Below, in pieces: positions 25,069-32,111 of a stretch of 40,876 nucleotides of DNA. Below the pieces are notes generated by a model. That model was not told the DNA's origin and made no database searches. It worked only from the letters and a program-made list of their open reading frames with translations. The translations under genes were made by a program, and so were the position numbers. Each line of letters begins with the position of its first letter. The first letter of the stretch is position 1. Source of the stretch: Bacillota bacterium (lineage in GTDB: Bacteria; Bacillota; Clostridia; Christensenellales; QAND01); contig QAND01000032.1 in assembly GCA_003150225.1 (NCBI GenBank), positions 1-40,876 on the forward strand. Reading direction: 5' to 3'.

Positions 25069-25711
25069 CGTATTGGTAAGCCCGTCCATCCTTTCGGCGG
25101 ATTTTGCCCAGCTGGGACAGGACGTCCGCCGGCTTCAGGAGGCCGGCGCCGACTGGATTCATGTGGACGTGATGGACGGCCAGTTTGTGCCCAATATCTC
25201 CTTTGGCATGCCGGTGGTAAAGGCGGTACGGCCCTATGCGGAGATCCCCTTTGATGTTCATCTGATGATCAGCGATCCCATGAAGTATGCCAAAGAGTTT
25301 GCCCAGGCGGGGGCGGACATCATCACCATTCACCTGGAAACGGTGGAGGATCCGGAAGCCGCCATCCAGGAGATCCGGAGTTTGGGCAAGCGGGTGGGAA
25401 TTGCCATCAGCCCCGATACCCCGGTGGAGACGGTGCTGCCCCACCTTGGCCAGGTTGATATGGTGCTCATTATGACGGTGTACCCTGGCTTTGGAGGACA
25501 GTCCATGATTTCGGCCTGCTTGGATAAGGTGCGGGTGGTGGAAAAGGCCGCCCGGGCTAGTCATCCGAATCTGATCATTCAGGTGGATGGAGGTATCAAC
25601 GGGGAGACGGCAGCGGCGGCTCGGGATGCCGGGGCCAACTGCTTGGTGGCAGGCAGCGCCGTGTTTTCGGCGGAGGATATGACCGCCGCCATTGGCGGGC
25701 TTCGTGGGTAG
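25061..25711 (+). CDS. rpe: Ribulose-phosphate 3-epimerase
   Basis: A 216-residue TIM-barrel enzyme of the pentose phosphate pathway, converting ribulose 5-phosphate to xylulose 5-phosphate. SPSILSADFAQLG, HVDVMDGQFVPNISFG, DVHLMI, and LIMTVYPGFGGQ are the conserved strands carrying the metal His and Asp residues and the phosphate-binding glycines; VDGGIN and NCLVAGSAVF complete the phosphate site. The start ATG 25061 has GGAGG 11 bases upstream and lies inside the end of rsgA. Confidence 0.97.
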   Translation: MSNVLVSPSILSADFAQLGQDVRRLQEAGADWIHVDVMDGQFVPNISFGMPVVKAVRPYAEIPFDVHLMISDPMKYAKEFAQAGADIITIHLETVEDPEAAIQEIRSLGKRVGIAISPDTPVETVLPHLGQVDMVLIMTVYPGFGGQSMISACLDKVRVVEKAARASHPNLIIQVDGGINGETAAAARDAGANCLVAGSAVFSAEDMTAAIGGLRG

Positions 25712-26363
25712 GCTGTTTGCGGTGATCTCCGGCGGAGAATGGCCGGAGCGGGAGGCCGTTGAGGAGGTACTAGCCCGGGCAGAGGCCATCATCGCCTGTG
25801 ACAGCGGCATGCTATGGGCTCGTCAAAACGATGTCTTTTCCCAATATTTGGTGGGGGATATGGATTCCGTGGATGGGGAAACCTTGGCTTATTTTGTGCA
25901 TCAAGGCGCTCAAACCGAGCGCCTTTCTCCCTATAAGGATGAGACCGATACCGAGGAAGGGGTGGCGCTGGCCCTTCACCTGGGAGCGGAGGAGATTGCG
26001 CTCATCGGGGGAACGGGCAAGCGCCTGGATCATAGCTTGGGCAATCTCCATGTGATGTACCGTCTTTTGAAAAAAGATGTTCCTTGCGTGCTGGAAGGCA
26101 GGGAAGAACGGGTTTTTTGCACCAGAAGCTCGCTGCCCCTTTTGGGTATGGAAGGCCATACCATTTCGGTTTTGCCCCTGTTTGAAGATTGTCAGGTGAG
26201 CCTTCATGGATTTCGCTACCCTTTGGATCATTACGACTACCGATGCGGCAGGACCATCGGCGTCAGCAATGTAGCGCTGGAAAACCGGGCGATGGTGGAG
26301 ATTCACCAAGGGAGCGCCTTTGTGTTTGTAAACCGCGTTCGGATTCCCGATCCACAAGGATAA
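25704..26363 (+). CDS. thiN: Thiamine pyrophosphokinase
   Basis: A 219-residue enzyme that makes thiamine diphosphate from thiamine and ATP. Visible motifs are ACDSGMLWA, YLVGDMDSVDGE, the DETDTEEGVALAL substrate/metal segment, and IGGTGKRLDHSLGN, all typical of the catalytic domain; the C-terminal TPK-B1-type part follows. I take GTG 25704, which overlaps rpe by eight bases, as in the two neighbouring couplings; a TTG at 25692 is also in frame. The position after rpe matches B. subtilis. Confidence 0.93.
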   Translation: MGRLFAVISGGEWPEREAVEEVLARAEAIIACDSGMLWARQNDVFSQYLVGDMDSVDGETLAYFVHQGAQTERLSPYKDETDTEEGVALALHLGAEEIALIGGTGKRLDHSLGNLHVMYRLLKKDVPCVLEGREERVFCTRSSLPLLGMEGHTISVLPLFEDCQVSLHGFRYPLDHYDYRCGRTIGVSNVALENRAMVEIHQGSAFVFVNRVRIPDPQG

Positions 26364-26414
26364 AGAATATCTCCCCTTTGCTGCCCATATGATGGGATGA
26401 AAGGGGAGAGTGCA

Positions 26415-26576
26415 ATGCGGGGACGGTGCGGCGGCCAGGGATTTAAAAATGCTTTGGGCATTCTATTGATGGCAGTCGGGGTGATTGTACTGCTCTGTTT
26501 CATCCCGTTCTGGTGCTGGATCGCTCTACTGGGCGGAGGGCTTTTGATCGCTGGCATTCTTTGCATCTGGGGATAA
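26415..26576 (+). CDS. 53-residue cysteine-containing membrane protein at the spoVM position
   Basis: A small open frame starting MRGRCGGQGFKNALGILL with an AAGGGGAGAG ribosome binding site eight bases or less upstream. It has two hydrophobic stretches (about residues 14-30 and 35-52) with a short aromatic turn FIPFWCWIALL between them. It ends CIWG. The basic, Gly- and Cys-containing N terminus followed by two helices resembles small uncharacterised membrane proteins I have seen in Clostridia. In B. subtilis the 26-residue spore coat anchor SpoVM is encoded between thiN and rpmB; this protein occupies that place but is not SpoVM by sequence. A terminator hairpin follows directly. Confidence 0.7.
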   Translation: MRGRCGGQGFKNALGILLMAVGVIVLLCFIPFWCWIALLGGGLLIAGILCIWG

Positions 26577-26580
26577 ATAA

Positions 26581-26604
26581 AAAAGCGCACCTTGGTGCGC
26601 TTTT
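26581..26604. terminator. Bidirectional terminator between the small membrane protein gene and rpmB
   Basis: Stem AAAAGCGCAC/GTGCGCTTTT with a four-base loop, five bases after the plus-strand stop and 11 bases from the rpmB stop. The A and T runs provide tails in both directions. Confidence 0.85.
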
Positions 26605-26614
26605 ACTCATAGGG

Positions 26615-26806
26615 TCACACAACCCGCTGTACTTTGCCGGAACGCAAGCAACGGGTGCATACGTTTACCGTCTTGGGGCTGCCGTTGATCATCACGCGGG
26701 CCCGCTGAAGGTTGGGAGACCAAGTGCGGCGGGTCTTCCGGTGGGAATGGCTGATCCTATTTCCTGCTACGGTACCTTTACCGCAAACTGCACAAACTCT
26801 CGGCAT
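26615..26806 (-). CDS. rpmB: 50S ribosomal protein L28
   Basis: A 63-residue ribosomal protein: MPRVCAVCGKGTVAGNRIS, then HSHRKTRRTWSPNLQ, as in Firmicutes L28. It keeps the zinc-binding form with two pairs of cysteines (CAVC and CTRC). The start is fixed by GGGAGGTG upstream and by the family N terminus; the frame is open further upstream without significance. It is divergent from asp23, as in the B. subtilis rpmB-yloU arrangement. Confidence 0.97.
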   Translation of the reverse strand: MPRVCAVCGKGTVAGNRISHSHRKTRRTWSPNLQRARVMINGSPKTVNVCTRCLRSGKVQRVV

Positions 26807-26840
26807 GCAAAACACCTCCCTATACGCATGACTGTTGCTA

Positions 26841-26869
26841 ATTTTAGCATTTCGCCCTATAATTTGCAA
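26841..26869 (-). promoter_or_regulatory. rpmB promoter
   Basis: On the minus strand TTGCAA (26864-26869) and TAAAAT (26841-26846) are 17 bases apart, with an extended TGC before the -10. It lies 35 bases before the rpmB start. Confidence 0.7.
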
Positions 26870-26896
26870 GGAATTTTCCTCAATAAAAATATAAAA

Positions 26897-26925
26897 TTGC
26901 AAACATTGCATATTTGGGGTAAAAT
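26897..26925 (+). promoter_or_regulatory. asp23-fakA promoter
   Basis: TTGCAA and TAAAAT are 17 bases apart, 45 bases before the asp23 ATG. The boxes and spacing are identical to those of the divergent rpmB promoter, 28 bases away. Confidence 0.7.
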
Positions 26926-26969
26926 AATGAGACCAATGGAGTGCATCCAATGGAAAAGGAGGAGAAACC

Positions 26970-27314
26970 ATGGCAGCTAGATTGCCCAGTCAGCTGGGAA
27001 CCATAGATATTTCCGAGGGCGTCATCGCGAAGATTGCCGGGGTAAACGCCACCGAGTGCTTTGGCGTGCTTGGTTTGGCCGCCTCCGACGGATGGAGCGA
27101 TCTTCTGAAAAAGGATTCTGTGGACAAAGGGGTCCGGGTCCAAGCGATGGAGGACGCAAAGGTTCGGATTGAGATCAGCCTCGTGGTCCAGTACGGAGTA
27201 TCCATCAAAGCGGTGGCCGAAACCGTGATCAACAATATCCGCTATCATGTGGAAAACATGACGGGCCTGACGGTAGCCGATATCAATGTTATCATCCGCG
27301 GTATCCGGGTTTAA
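26970..27314 (+). CDS. yloU: Asp23/Gls24 family protein (YloU)
   Basis: A 114-residue protein. It begins LGTIDISEGVIAKIAGVNATE and ends NIRYHVENMTGLTVADINVIIRGI, the standard start and end of the Asp23/Gls24 fold. Members are abundant envelope-associated proteins of unclear function. It is followed 28 bases later by fakA, the same pair as yloU-yloV in B. subtilis. AAAAGGAGG precedes the ATG. No membrane helix is present. Confidence 0.94.
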   Translation: MAARLPSQLGTIDISEGVIAKIAGVNATECFGVLGLAASDGWSDLLKKDSVDKGVRVQAMEDAKVRIEISLVVQYGVSIKAVAETVINNIRYHVENMTGLTVADINVIIRGIRV

Positions 27315-27342
27315 CGGTATCACGGTTTAGGAGGATTTTAAG

Positions 27343-28977
27343 GTGTCTGTGAATACGATTGGAGGCCATCAGCTCAAGGATATGCTGGGCGTGGCCTCCG
27401 CATATCTAGAAAAAAACAAGAAGGCCATCGATGCCCTCAATGTTTTCCCCGTGCCGGACGGTGATACCGGCGTCAATATGTCGCTTACCCTTGCTACCGC
27501 GTCCCGGGAGGCGCGGGCCTGTGCCAGCGATTCCATCGGAGATGTGGCCAACGCCATGAGCATGGGTTCTCTCAAGGGAGCCCGAGGCAACAGCGGCGTG
27601 ATTCTCAGCCAGATTTTTCGAGGTTTTGCCAGAGGCGTGGACGGCGCTTCCGGCGAAATGGACGGCGTCCTTTTGGCAAAAGCCATGCGGGGCGGCGTGG
27701 AGGCCGCCTATAAAGCGGTGATGAAACCCAAGGAGGGCACCGTTTTGACGGTGGTCCGCTCCATGGCTGAGGCCGCGGAGGCCGCTTCTGCCCGGAACAA
27801 CGATGTGATGTATGTCATCGACGCCATGATTGAGATGGGGGAGGAAACCCTGAAGAAGACCCCCGATATGCTTCCTGTTTTAAAGGAGGCGGGCGTGGTG
27901 GACGCCGGTGGCATGGGCCTGCTGGTGATCATCAGGGGGTTTAAGATGGCCCTCATGGGGGAGCCCGTGCCCGAAGAGGAGGTTCAGATCACCGGGCCCA
28001 GCCTGGTGGCAGAGGAGCTCAATACCGACATTGAATTCGGTTACTGCACCGAGTTCTTTGTCAAGCAGCCCAAGGGGAATCTGGGGGAGGCCCAGGTGGA
28101 ACAGCTCCGGAAAGCGCTGGAGAAGCTGGGCGACTGCGTATTGGTTGTAGGCGGCGGCGATCTTCTTAAGGTTCATGTCCATACCAATGATCCCGGAAAG
28201 GCCCTTCAGCACGGCCTGTCCCTAGGGTATTTGTCCGCCATCAAGATCGACAATATGCGGGAGCAGAACGCCAATTTGTCCGAGACCCCCTCCTGGGAGG
28301 AGGAACCGGCCGAGCCGCCCAAGCCCTTTGCTATGATCTCGGTATCGGCGGGGGAGGGCTTTAGTACTGTGTTTGCCGACTTGGGGGTGGATCGGGTGGT
28401 TACCGGGGGTCAGAGCATGAACCCCAGCATTGAGGATATTCTCACCGCCATTGAGGAAGCGCCCTCGGAAAACATCTTTGTTTTCCCCAACAATAAAAAT
28501 ATCATCATGGCGGCCCAGCAGGCCGCGGAGGCTTCCGAGAAAAATGTGGCCGTTATCGCCACCCGTTCTCTGCCTCAGGGCATCAGCGGCGCGCTGGCTT
28601 TTAATCCCGAGATGTCCTTCGAGGAGAATGTGGCGGCCATGAACAGCGCCATTCTCGATGTGGATTGCGGCCAGATCACCTTTGCGGTGCGCAACTCCTC
28701 CATGAACGGCTTGACTGTGGAGGAAGGGGACATCATCGGCCTGTTCAATGGGGATATGGTGGTCAAAGGACAGGAAACCCAGGAGGTTTCTCTGCAGCTT
28801 TTGGAGCAGATGATGAACGAGGACCGAGAGGTCATCAGCATCTTCTATGGAGAAGGGGTCCAGGAGGAGGACGCCAACGCCCTTTGCGAGGCCCTTGAGG
28901 AGCGGTTTCCGGACTGCGAGGTCCAGGTCTACTTTGGCGGGCAGCCGGTCTACTACTATATTTTTAGTGTGGAGTAA
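27343..28977 (+). CDS. fakA: Fatty acid kinase catalytic subunit FakA (DAK2 domain, YloV)
   Basis: A 544-residue protein. The N-terminal DhaL/DAK2 nucleotide-binding domain (about residues 8-200) has NVFPVPDGDTGVNMSLTL, GARGNSGVILSQIFRGFA, and VDAGGMGLL. The C-terminal half contains a short TEFFVKQPK linker region and a DegV-like FakA-C domain (FPNNKNIIMAAQQAAE). FakA phosphorylates fatty acids held by FakB partners, so exogenous fatty acids can enter phospholipid synthesis. No fakB gene is in the window. The start is GTG with AGGAGG nine bases upstream. A strong hairpin follows. Confidence 0.94.
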   Translation: MSVNTIGGHQLKDMLGVASAYLEKNKKAIDALNVFPVPDGDTGVNMSLTLATASREARACASDSIGDVANAMSMGSLKGARGNSGVILSQIFRGFARGVDGASGEMDGVLLAKAMRGGVEAAYKAVMKPKEGTVLTVVRSMAEAAEAASARNNDVMYVIDAMIEMGEETLKKTPDMLPVLKEAGVVDAGGMGLLVIIRGFKMALMGEPVPEEEVQITGPSLVAEELNTDIEFGYCTEFFVKQPKGNLGEAQVEQLRKALEKLGDCVLVVGGGDLLKVHVHTNDPGKALQHGLSLGYLSAIKIDNMREQNANLSETPSWEEEPAEPPKPFAMISVSAGEGFSTVFADLGVDRVVTGGQSMNPSIEDILTAIEEAPSENIFVFPNNKNIIMAAQQAAEASEKNVAVIATRSLPQGISGALAFNPEMSFEENVAAMNSAILDVDCGQITFAVRNSSMNGLTVEEGDIIGLFNGDMVVKGQETQEVSLQLLEQMMNEDREVISIFYGEGVQEEDANALCEALEERFPDCEVQVYFGGQPVYYYIFSVE

Positions 28978-28990
28978 ACAAATATAGATG

Positions 28991-29019
28991 GAAAAAGGGG
29001 GGCGTTGCCCCTCTTTTTC
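28991..29019 (+). terminator. Rho-independent terminator between fakA and recG
   Basis: A 13-base-pair stem with one G-U pair (GAAAAAGGGGGGC against GCCCCTCTTTTTC) and loop GTT, with T residues in the right arm. The recG ribosome binding site begins only six bases later. Confidence 0.8.
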
Positions 29020-29034
29020 CTTATGGAGCAAAGG

Positions 29035-31083
29035 GTGAGTGGTTTGCTGACGGACGGCATTGAGAGCATCAAAGGCATCGGAGCGGCCAGGCGGGAACAG
29101 CTAAGTAAGCTGGGCATCACCACAGTGGAGGAACTGTTGTGCTACATGCCCCGAACCTACCGGGACCTGACCGACTTGCGCACCGTGGAGGGCATGGAGG
29201 TATCCGTGCCCTGGTTTGGCGTACTTACCATCATAACCGCTCCCAAGGTTCAATACATTCGCCGGAATTTCTCCATGATTCGGGTTAAAGCTGGGGATCA
29301 TACCGGCAGCATCTACCTCTGCTGGTACAACCAGCCCTATATGGCCGGAAACATCCAGGAGGGGGAAAGCTATTATATCTATGGAAAGCCGGAATACTAC
29401 CGGGGAGAGATTCGCATCAATACTCCCATGGTGGAAAAGCTGTCTGAAGGAGAGGGTGCCAGGCTTCTGCCGGTATACCGCAGCACCAAAGGACTATCCC
29501 AGGGGGTATTGCGAAAGCTGCTGAAATCCACATTCAAAAAATATGGGGACCAGCTGCGGCTTATGGCGCCAGAGGATTTTGTGCAGAAATACCAGCTGAT
29601 GCCCCTGGAACAGGCTTATTATTCTGCTCATTTCCCGGCGGATCAGGAGGAAAGGGATCGCAGCGTCTCCACCATCTCCTTCTATGAAATTCTTCTGCTC
29701 AAAGCCTTTATGACGCGGAATAAGGAAAGCCAAAGGGAAAGATCCATTCCCCTTCGGATGGGGGAGGAGGCGGAACGACGATTTTTGGACAATCTTTCCT
29801 TTGTGCCCACCGGCGCTCAATCCCGGGCCATGGCGGACATCCGGCGGGGAATCGCAGGAGAGGCCAGCTACCAGGCGCTTTTACAGGGAGATGTGGGAAG
29901 CGGAAAAACGGTGGTGGCCTTTTATGCCCTCTATGCCGCCGCTTTGAGCGGCGTCCAAGGAGCTCTGCTGGCCCCAACGGAAATCCTGTGCCGTCAGCAT
30001 TACGAGAACGCCAAGGCTTTTTTCTCTCCGCTGGGCATTCGTGTGGGGCTGCTCACCAGCGGAATGAAAAAGGCGGAGCGGGACCAGCTGCTGAAGGAGG
30101 TCCGCTCTGGAGAAATCCAGATTCTTATCGGTACCCATGCCATGATTCAAAAGGATGTGGAGTTCTCCGAGCTGGCTTTGGCGGTGGCGGATGAGCAGCA
30201 CCGGTTTGGGGTACGCCAACGGGCGGTTCTGCAGCAGAAAGGGGTATCGCCCCATTTTATCGTGATGAGTGCCACACCCATTCCCCGGACACTGGCGTTG
30301 ATTATCTATGGGGATCTGGATGTTATCGTCATGGATGAGCTGCCGGGCGGCAGACGGCCGGTCCGTACTCATCTGGTGCCGCCTCACAAGGAAAAAGGAC
30401 TTTTGGAGTTCATTCGCAAGGAGGCTGCCGCGGGCAACCGCACCTATTATGTATGTCCCCTCATCGAGGAGGGGGAAGGGGAGAGCGAGGCCACCTCCGT
30501 GAAGGAGGCCTATGAGCGGCTTTCCCATCAGCTGCCCGATCTGCGGATCGGCTATCTCCATGGCCGGATGCGGCAGAAGGAAAAAGAAAGCGCCATGGAT
30601 GATTTTGCCCAAGGGCGGCTGGACGTGCTGGTATCCACCACCGTCATCGAGGTGGGAGTGGACGTAAAAGAGGCCACCTGTATGGTCATCGACGGGGCGG
30701 ATCGGTTTGGCCTGGCGCAGCTCCATCAGCTCCGCGGACGGGTGGGCCGGGGAGACCGGCAGTCCTATTGCTTTCTTTTAAACCGCGGACGGGAGGAAAA
30801 CCAGCGGCTGGTGGATTTTTGTTCCACCAACGATGGATTTGAGATCGCCCGAATGGATTTGGAAAACCGAGGCCCCGGCGCCCTATTGGGGCAATGGCAG
30901 CATGGACGCAGCGATCTGTTCTTCTTGAACTTTGCCATCGATGGCCGGATACTGGACCGGGTTCTGTCCGCCTATGAGGAAGTCTTTGTATCCCGGCAAT
31001 ACGGCGATGCCTTTGCCTATAGGCTGTTGGCCCGAGCAAAGGAAAAATATCAGAGCCTATTGGATCAAGTGATACTAAATTAA
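29035..31083 (+). CDS. recG: ATP-dependent DNA helicase RecG
   Basis: A 682-residue helicase that remodels stalled replication forks and Holliday junctions. The N-terminal wedge/OB domain begins IESIKGIGAARREQLSKLGI. Helicase motifs are QGDVGSGKTVVA (Walker A), the DEQH box in VADEQHRFGV, SATPIPRTLAL, STTVIEVGVDV and QLRGRVGRGDRQSYC. Start choice is uncertain: GTG 29035 has GGAG six bases before it and places the same number of residues before IKGIG as in B. subtilis. ATG 29023 lacks a ribosome binding site, and the frame is open into the terminator hairpin. B. subtilis has sdaAB/sdaAA between yloV and recG; here they are absent. Confidence 0.96.
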   Translation: MSGLLTDGIESIKGIGAARREQLSKLGITTVEELLCYMPRTYRDLTDLRTVEGMEVSVPWFGVLTIITAPKVQYIRRNFSMIRVKAGDHTGSIYLCWYNQPYMAGNIQEGESYYIYGKPEYYRGEIRINTPMVEKLSEGEGARLLPVYRSTKGLSQGVLRKLLKSTFKKYGDQLRLMAPEDFVQKYQLMPLEQAYYSAHFPADQEERDRSVSTISFYEILLLKAFMTRNKESQRERSIPLRMGEEAERRFLDNLSFVPTGAQSRAMADIRRGIAGEASYQALLQGDVGSGKTVVAFYALYAAALSGVQGALLAPTEILCRQHYENAKAFFSPLGIRVGLLTSGMKKAERDQLLKEVRSGEIQILIGTHAMIQKDVEFSELALAVADEQHRFGVRQRAVLQQKGVSPHFIVMSATPIPRTLALIIYGDLDVIVMDELPGGRRPVRTHLVPPHKEKGLLEFIRKEAAAGNRTYYVCPLIEEGEGESEATSVKEAYERLSHQLPDLRIGYLHGRMRQKEKESAMDDFAQGRLDVLVSTTVIEVGVDVKEATCMVIDGADRFGLAQLHQLRGRVGRGDRQSYCFLLNRGREENQRLVDFCSTNDGFEIARMDLENRGPGALLGQWQHGRSDLFFLNFAIDGRILDRVLSAYEEVFVSRQYGDAFAYRLLARAKEKYQSLLDQVILN

Positions 31084-31130
31084 AATCGGTAAATTTTAAC
31101 GGAATAAGGGTGGGATAAGCGGCAGAAACT

Positions 31131-31165
31131 AGCGTCGATCCTATGGATCGACGCTCATTTTTTTT
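31131..31165 (+). terminator. Rho-independent terminator after recG
   Basis: A perfect 11-base-pair stem AGCGTCGATCC/GGATCGACGCT with loop TAT is followed by CATTTTTTTT, 48 bases after the recG stop. The rest of the gap to 31301 is AT-rich and presumably carries the spore-phase promoter of the next gene, but I cannot assign its boxes with confidence. Confidence 0.92.
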
Positions 31166-31301
31166 GCGGAAACAGCTGAAAAAAACGATGGAACAATGCG
31201 AGAAAACTGGAATTAGTTACATGGGTATTGCGCAAGAAAATGGACAAATTAATACTGCACGTAAACAGAGTGCAGGCAAAGAAAAAAGGAGGTGACTCAC
31301 G

Positions 31302-31490
31302 TTGACTAGCAAGAGCAAAGGACAGGCTCAGGGCGCTTTGGATAAGATGAAGTACGAAGTGGCCAACGAGATTGGTGTGACCCTGAAGGACGGTTATAAC
31401 GGCGATAACACCGCTAAGGAGAACGGTTCCGTCGGTGGATATATGGTAAAGCGGATGTTCGATGAGTATTATGCCAAGCACGGCAAATAA
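31302..31490 (+). CDS. Alpha/beta-type small acid-soluble spore protein
   Basis: A 62-residue DNA-protecting spore protein. The core is KMKYEVANEIGVTLKDGYNG, with the germination protease site around YEVANE, and the second conserved block is NGSVGGYMVKRMFDEYY. Such proteins coat DNA in the forespore and are cut by the protease GPR at germination. The start is TTG 31302 behind AAAAGGAGGTGA. A second spore protein gene follows 39 bases later with no hairpin between, so the pair may be co-transcribed. Shows that the organism is a spore former. Confidence 0.93.
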   Translation: MTSKSKGQAQGALDKMKYEVANEIGVTLKDGYNGDNTAKENGSVGGYMVKRMFDEYYAKHGK

Positions 31491-31529
31491 GCAACGAAAG
31501 ATAGAAAATACTTGGGAAAGGAGTGACAC

Positions 31530-31730
31530 ATGATGCAGAATTCTTCCAGCAGTTCCAAAGCCAACAAGCAGGCCCTCAGTCAGCTGAAGAACGAGGTGGC
31601 CAGCGAGCTGGGCATCACCCTGAAGCAGGGCTACAACGGCGATATCACTTCCCGTGAGGCCGGCCGGATCGGTGGCAACATCACCCGTCGGGTTATCGAG
31701 GAAATGGAAAGCCAGATGAGCGGCCGGTAA
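31530..31730 (+). CDS. Alpha/beta-type small acid-soluble spore protein
   Basis: A 66-residue protein with a Ser/Lys-rich N terminus, then QLKNEVASELGITLKQGYNG and TSREAGRIGGNITRRVIEE, closer to the classical SspA/SspB consensus than its neighbour. The germination protease site is the NEVASE segment. GAAAGGAG precedes two adjacent ATG codons (31530 and 31533); either may be used. It is followed by a terminator. Expression is expected in the forespore under sigma-G, by family knowledge only. Confidence 0.95.
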   Translation: MMQNSSSSSKANKQALSQLKNEVASELGITLKQGYNGDITSREAGRIGGNITRRVIEEMESQMSGR

Positions 31731-31747
31731 GGCAGCTATGAAATAGA

Positions 31748-31781
31748 AAGAGGCCCAGGAACGATTCTGGGCTTCTTTTAG
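31748..31781 (+). terminator. Rho-independent terminator after the spore protein genes
   Basis: An 11-base-pair stem with one G-U pair (AAGAGGCCCAG against CTGGGCTTCTT), an eight-base loop and a TTTTA tail. Confidence 0.8.
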
Positions 31782-31834
31782 TTTTGGCCTGGCCCCTACG
31801 GTGAAACCGGCATATTGTACAGAGAGGTGATTCC

Positions 31835-32014
31835 ATGCATTGCAATGAGTTGATACTATCCATCACCGCTCTGGCCGCGACCCTTGCCGAGGGACGGGAT
31901 GCGGACGAAATAGCGCTTTTGGCCTCCATTTTTGCGCAGCTGGGGGACACGCTTGCCACCATCGCCGCGCAGCAGGCCCTCTGTCAAGCACCGCCGAACC
32001 TTTGGGATGACTAG
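31835..32014 (+). CDS. 59-residue helical protein (possibly DUF6774-like)
   Basis: An open frame with AGAGAGGTGA upstream of the ATG. It starts MHCNELILSITALAATLAEG, continues with an acidic segment and ALLASIFAQLGDTLATIAAQ, and ends NLWDD. The composition suggests two amphipathic helices. The segment around LLASIFAQLGDTL resembles short Clostridial proteins grouped as DUF6774; this is from memory and untested. No promoter is evident before it, and the histidine operon promoter begins 14 bases after its stop. Function unknown. Confidence 0.6.
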   Translation: MHCNELILSITALAATLAEGRDADEIALLASIFAQLGDTLATIAAQQALCQAPPNLWDD

Positions 32015-32027
32015 GGGAAATCCTCCC

Positions 32028-32056
32028 TTGACAGGACCGGTAGCCCAGGGTATACT
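32028..32056 (+). promoter_or_regulatory. Promoter of the histidine operon
   Basis: A consensus -35 TTGACA and -10 TATACT are separated by exactly 17 bases, 55 bases before hisZ. The short leader shows no His-rich peptide, T-box or clear terminator, so attenuation is not indicated. Confidence 0.85.
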
Positions 32057-32111
32057 ACCATCAAATTAGTTTTACGATTTACTACGATGCTATACGAATG
32101 CGAGGCGTAAA

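Noticed and set aside
31166..31301. A sigma-G promoter for the spore protein genes
   Set aside because: A CAAATTA near 31245 and GTATT near 31225 are weak matches with the wrong spacing; I could not place the boxes reliably.
31155..31529. A 124-codon minus-strand frame opposite the first spore protein gene
   Set aside because: It is antisense to a clear spore protein gene and runs up to the recG terminator; its composition is that of a shadow frame and it has no ribosome binding site.
32057..32111. A T-box or His leader in the his operon 5' end
   Set aside because: The leader is only about 50 bases, has no specifier stem, T-box sequence, His codon run or terminator.
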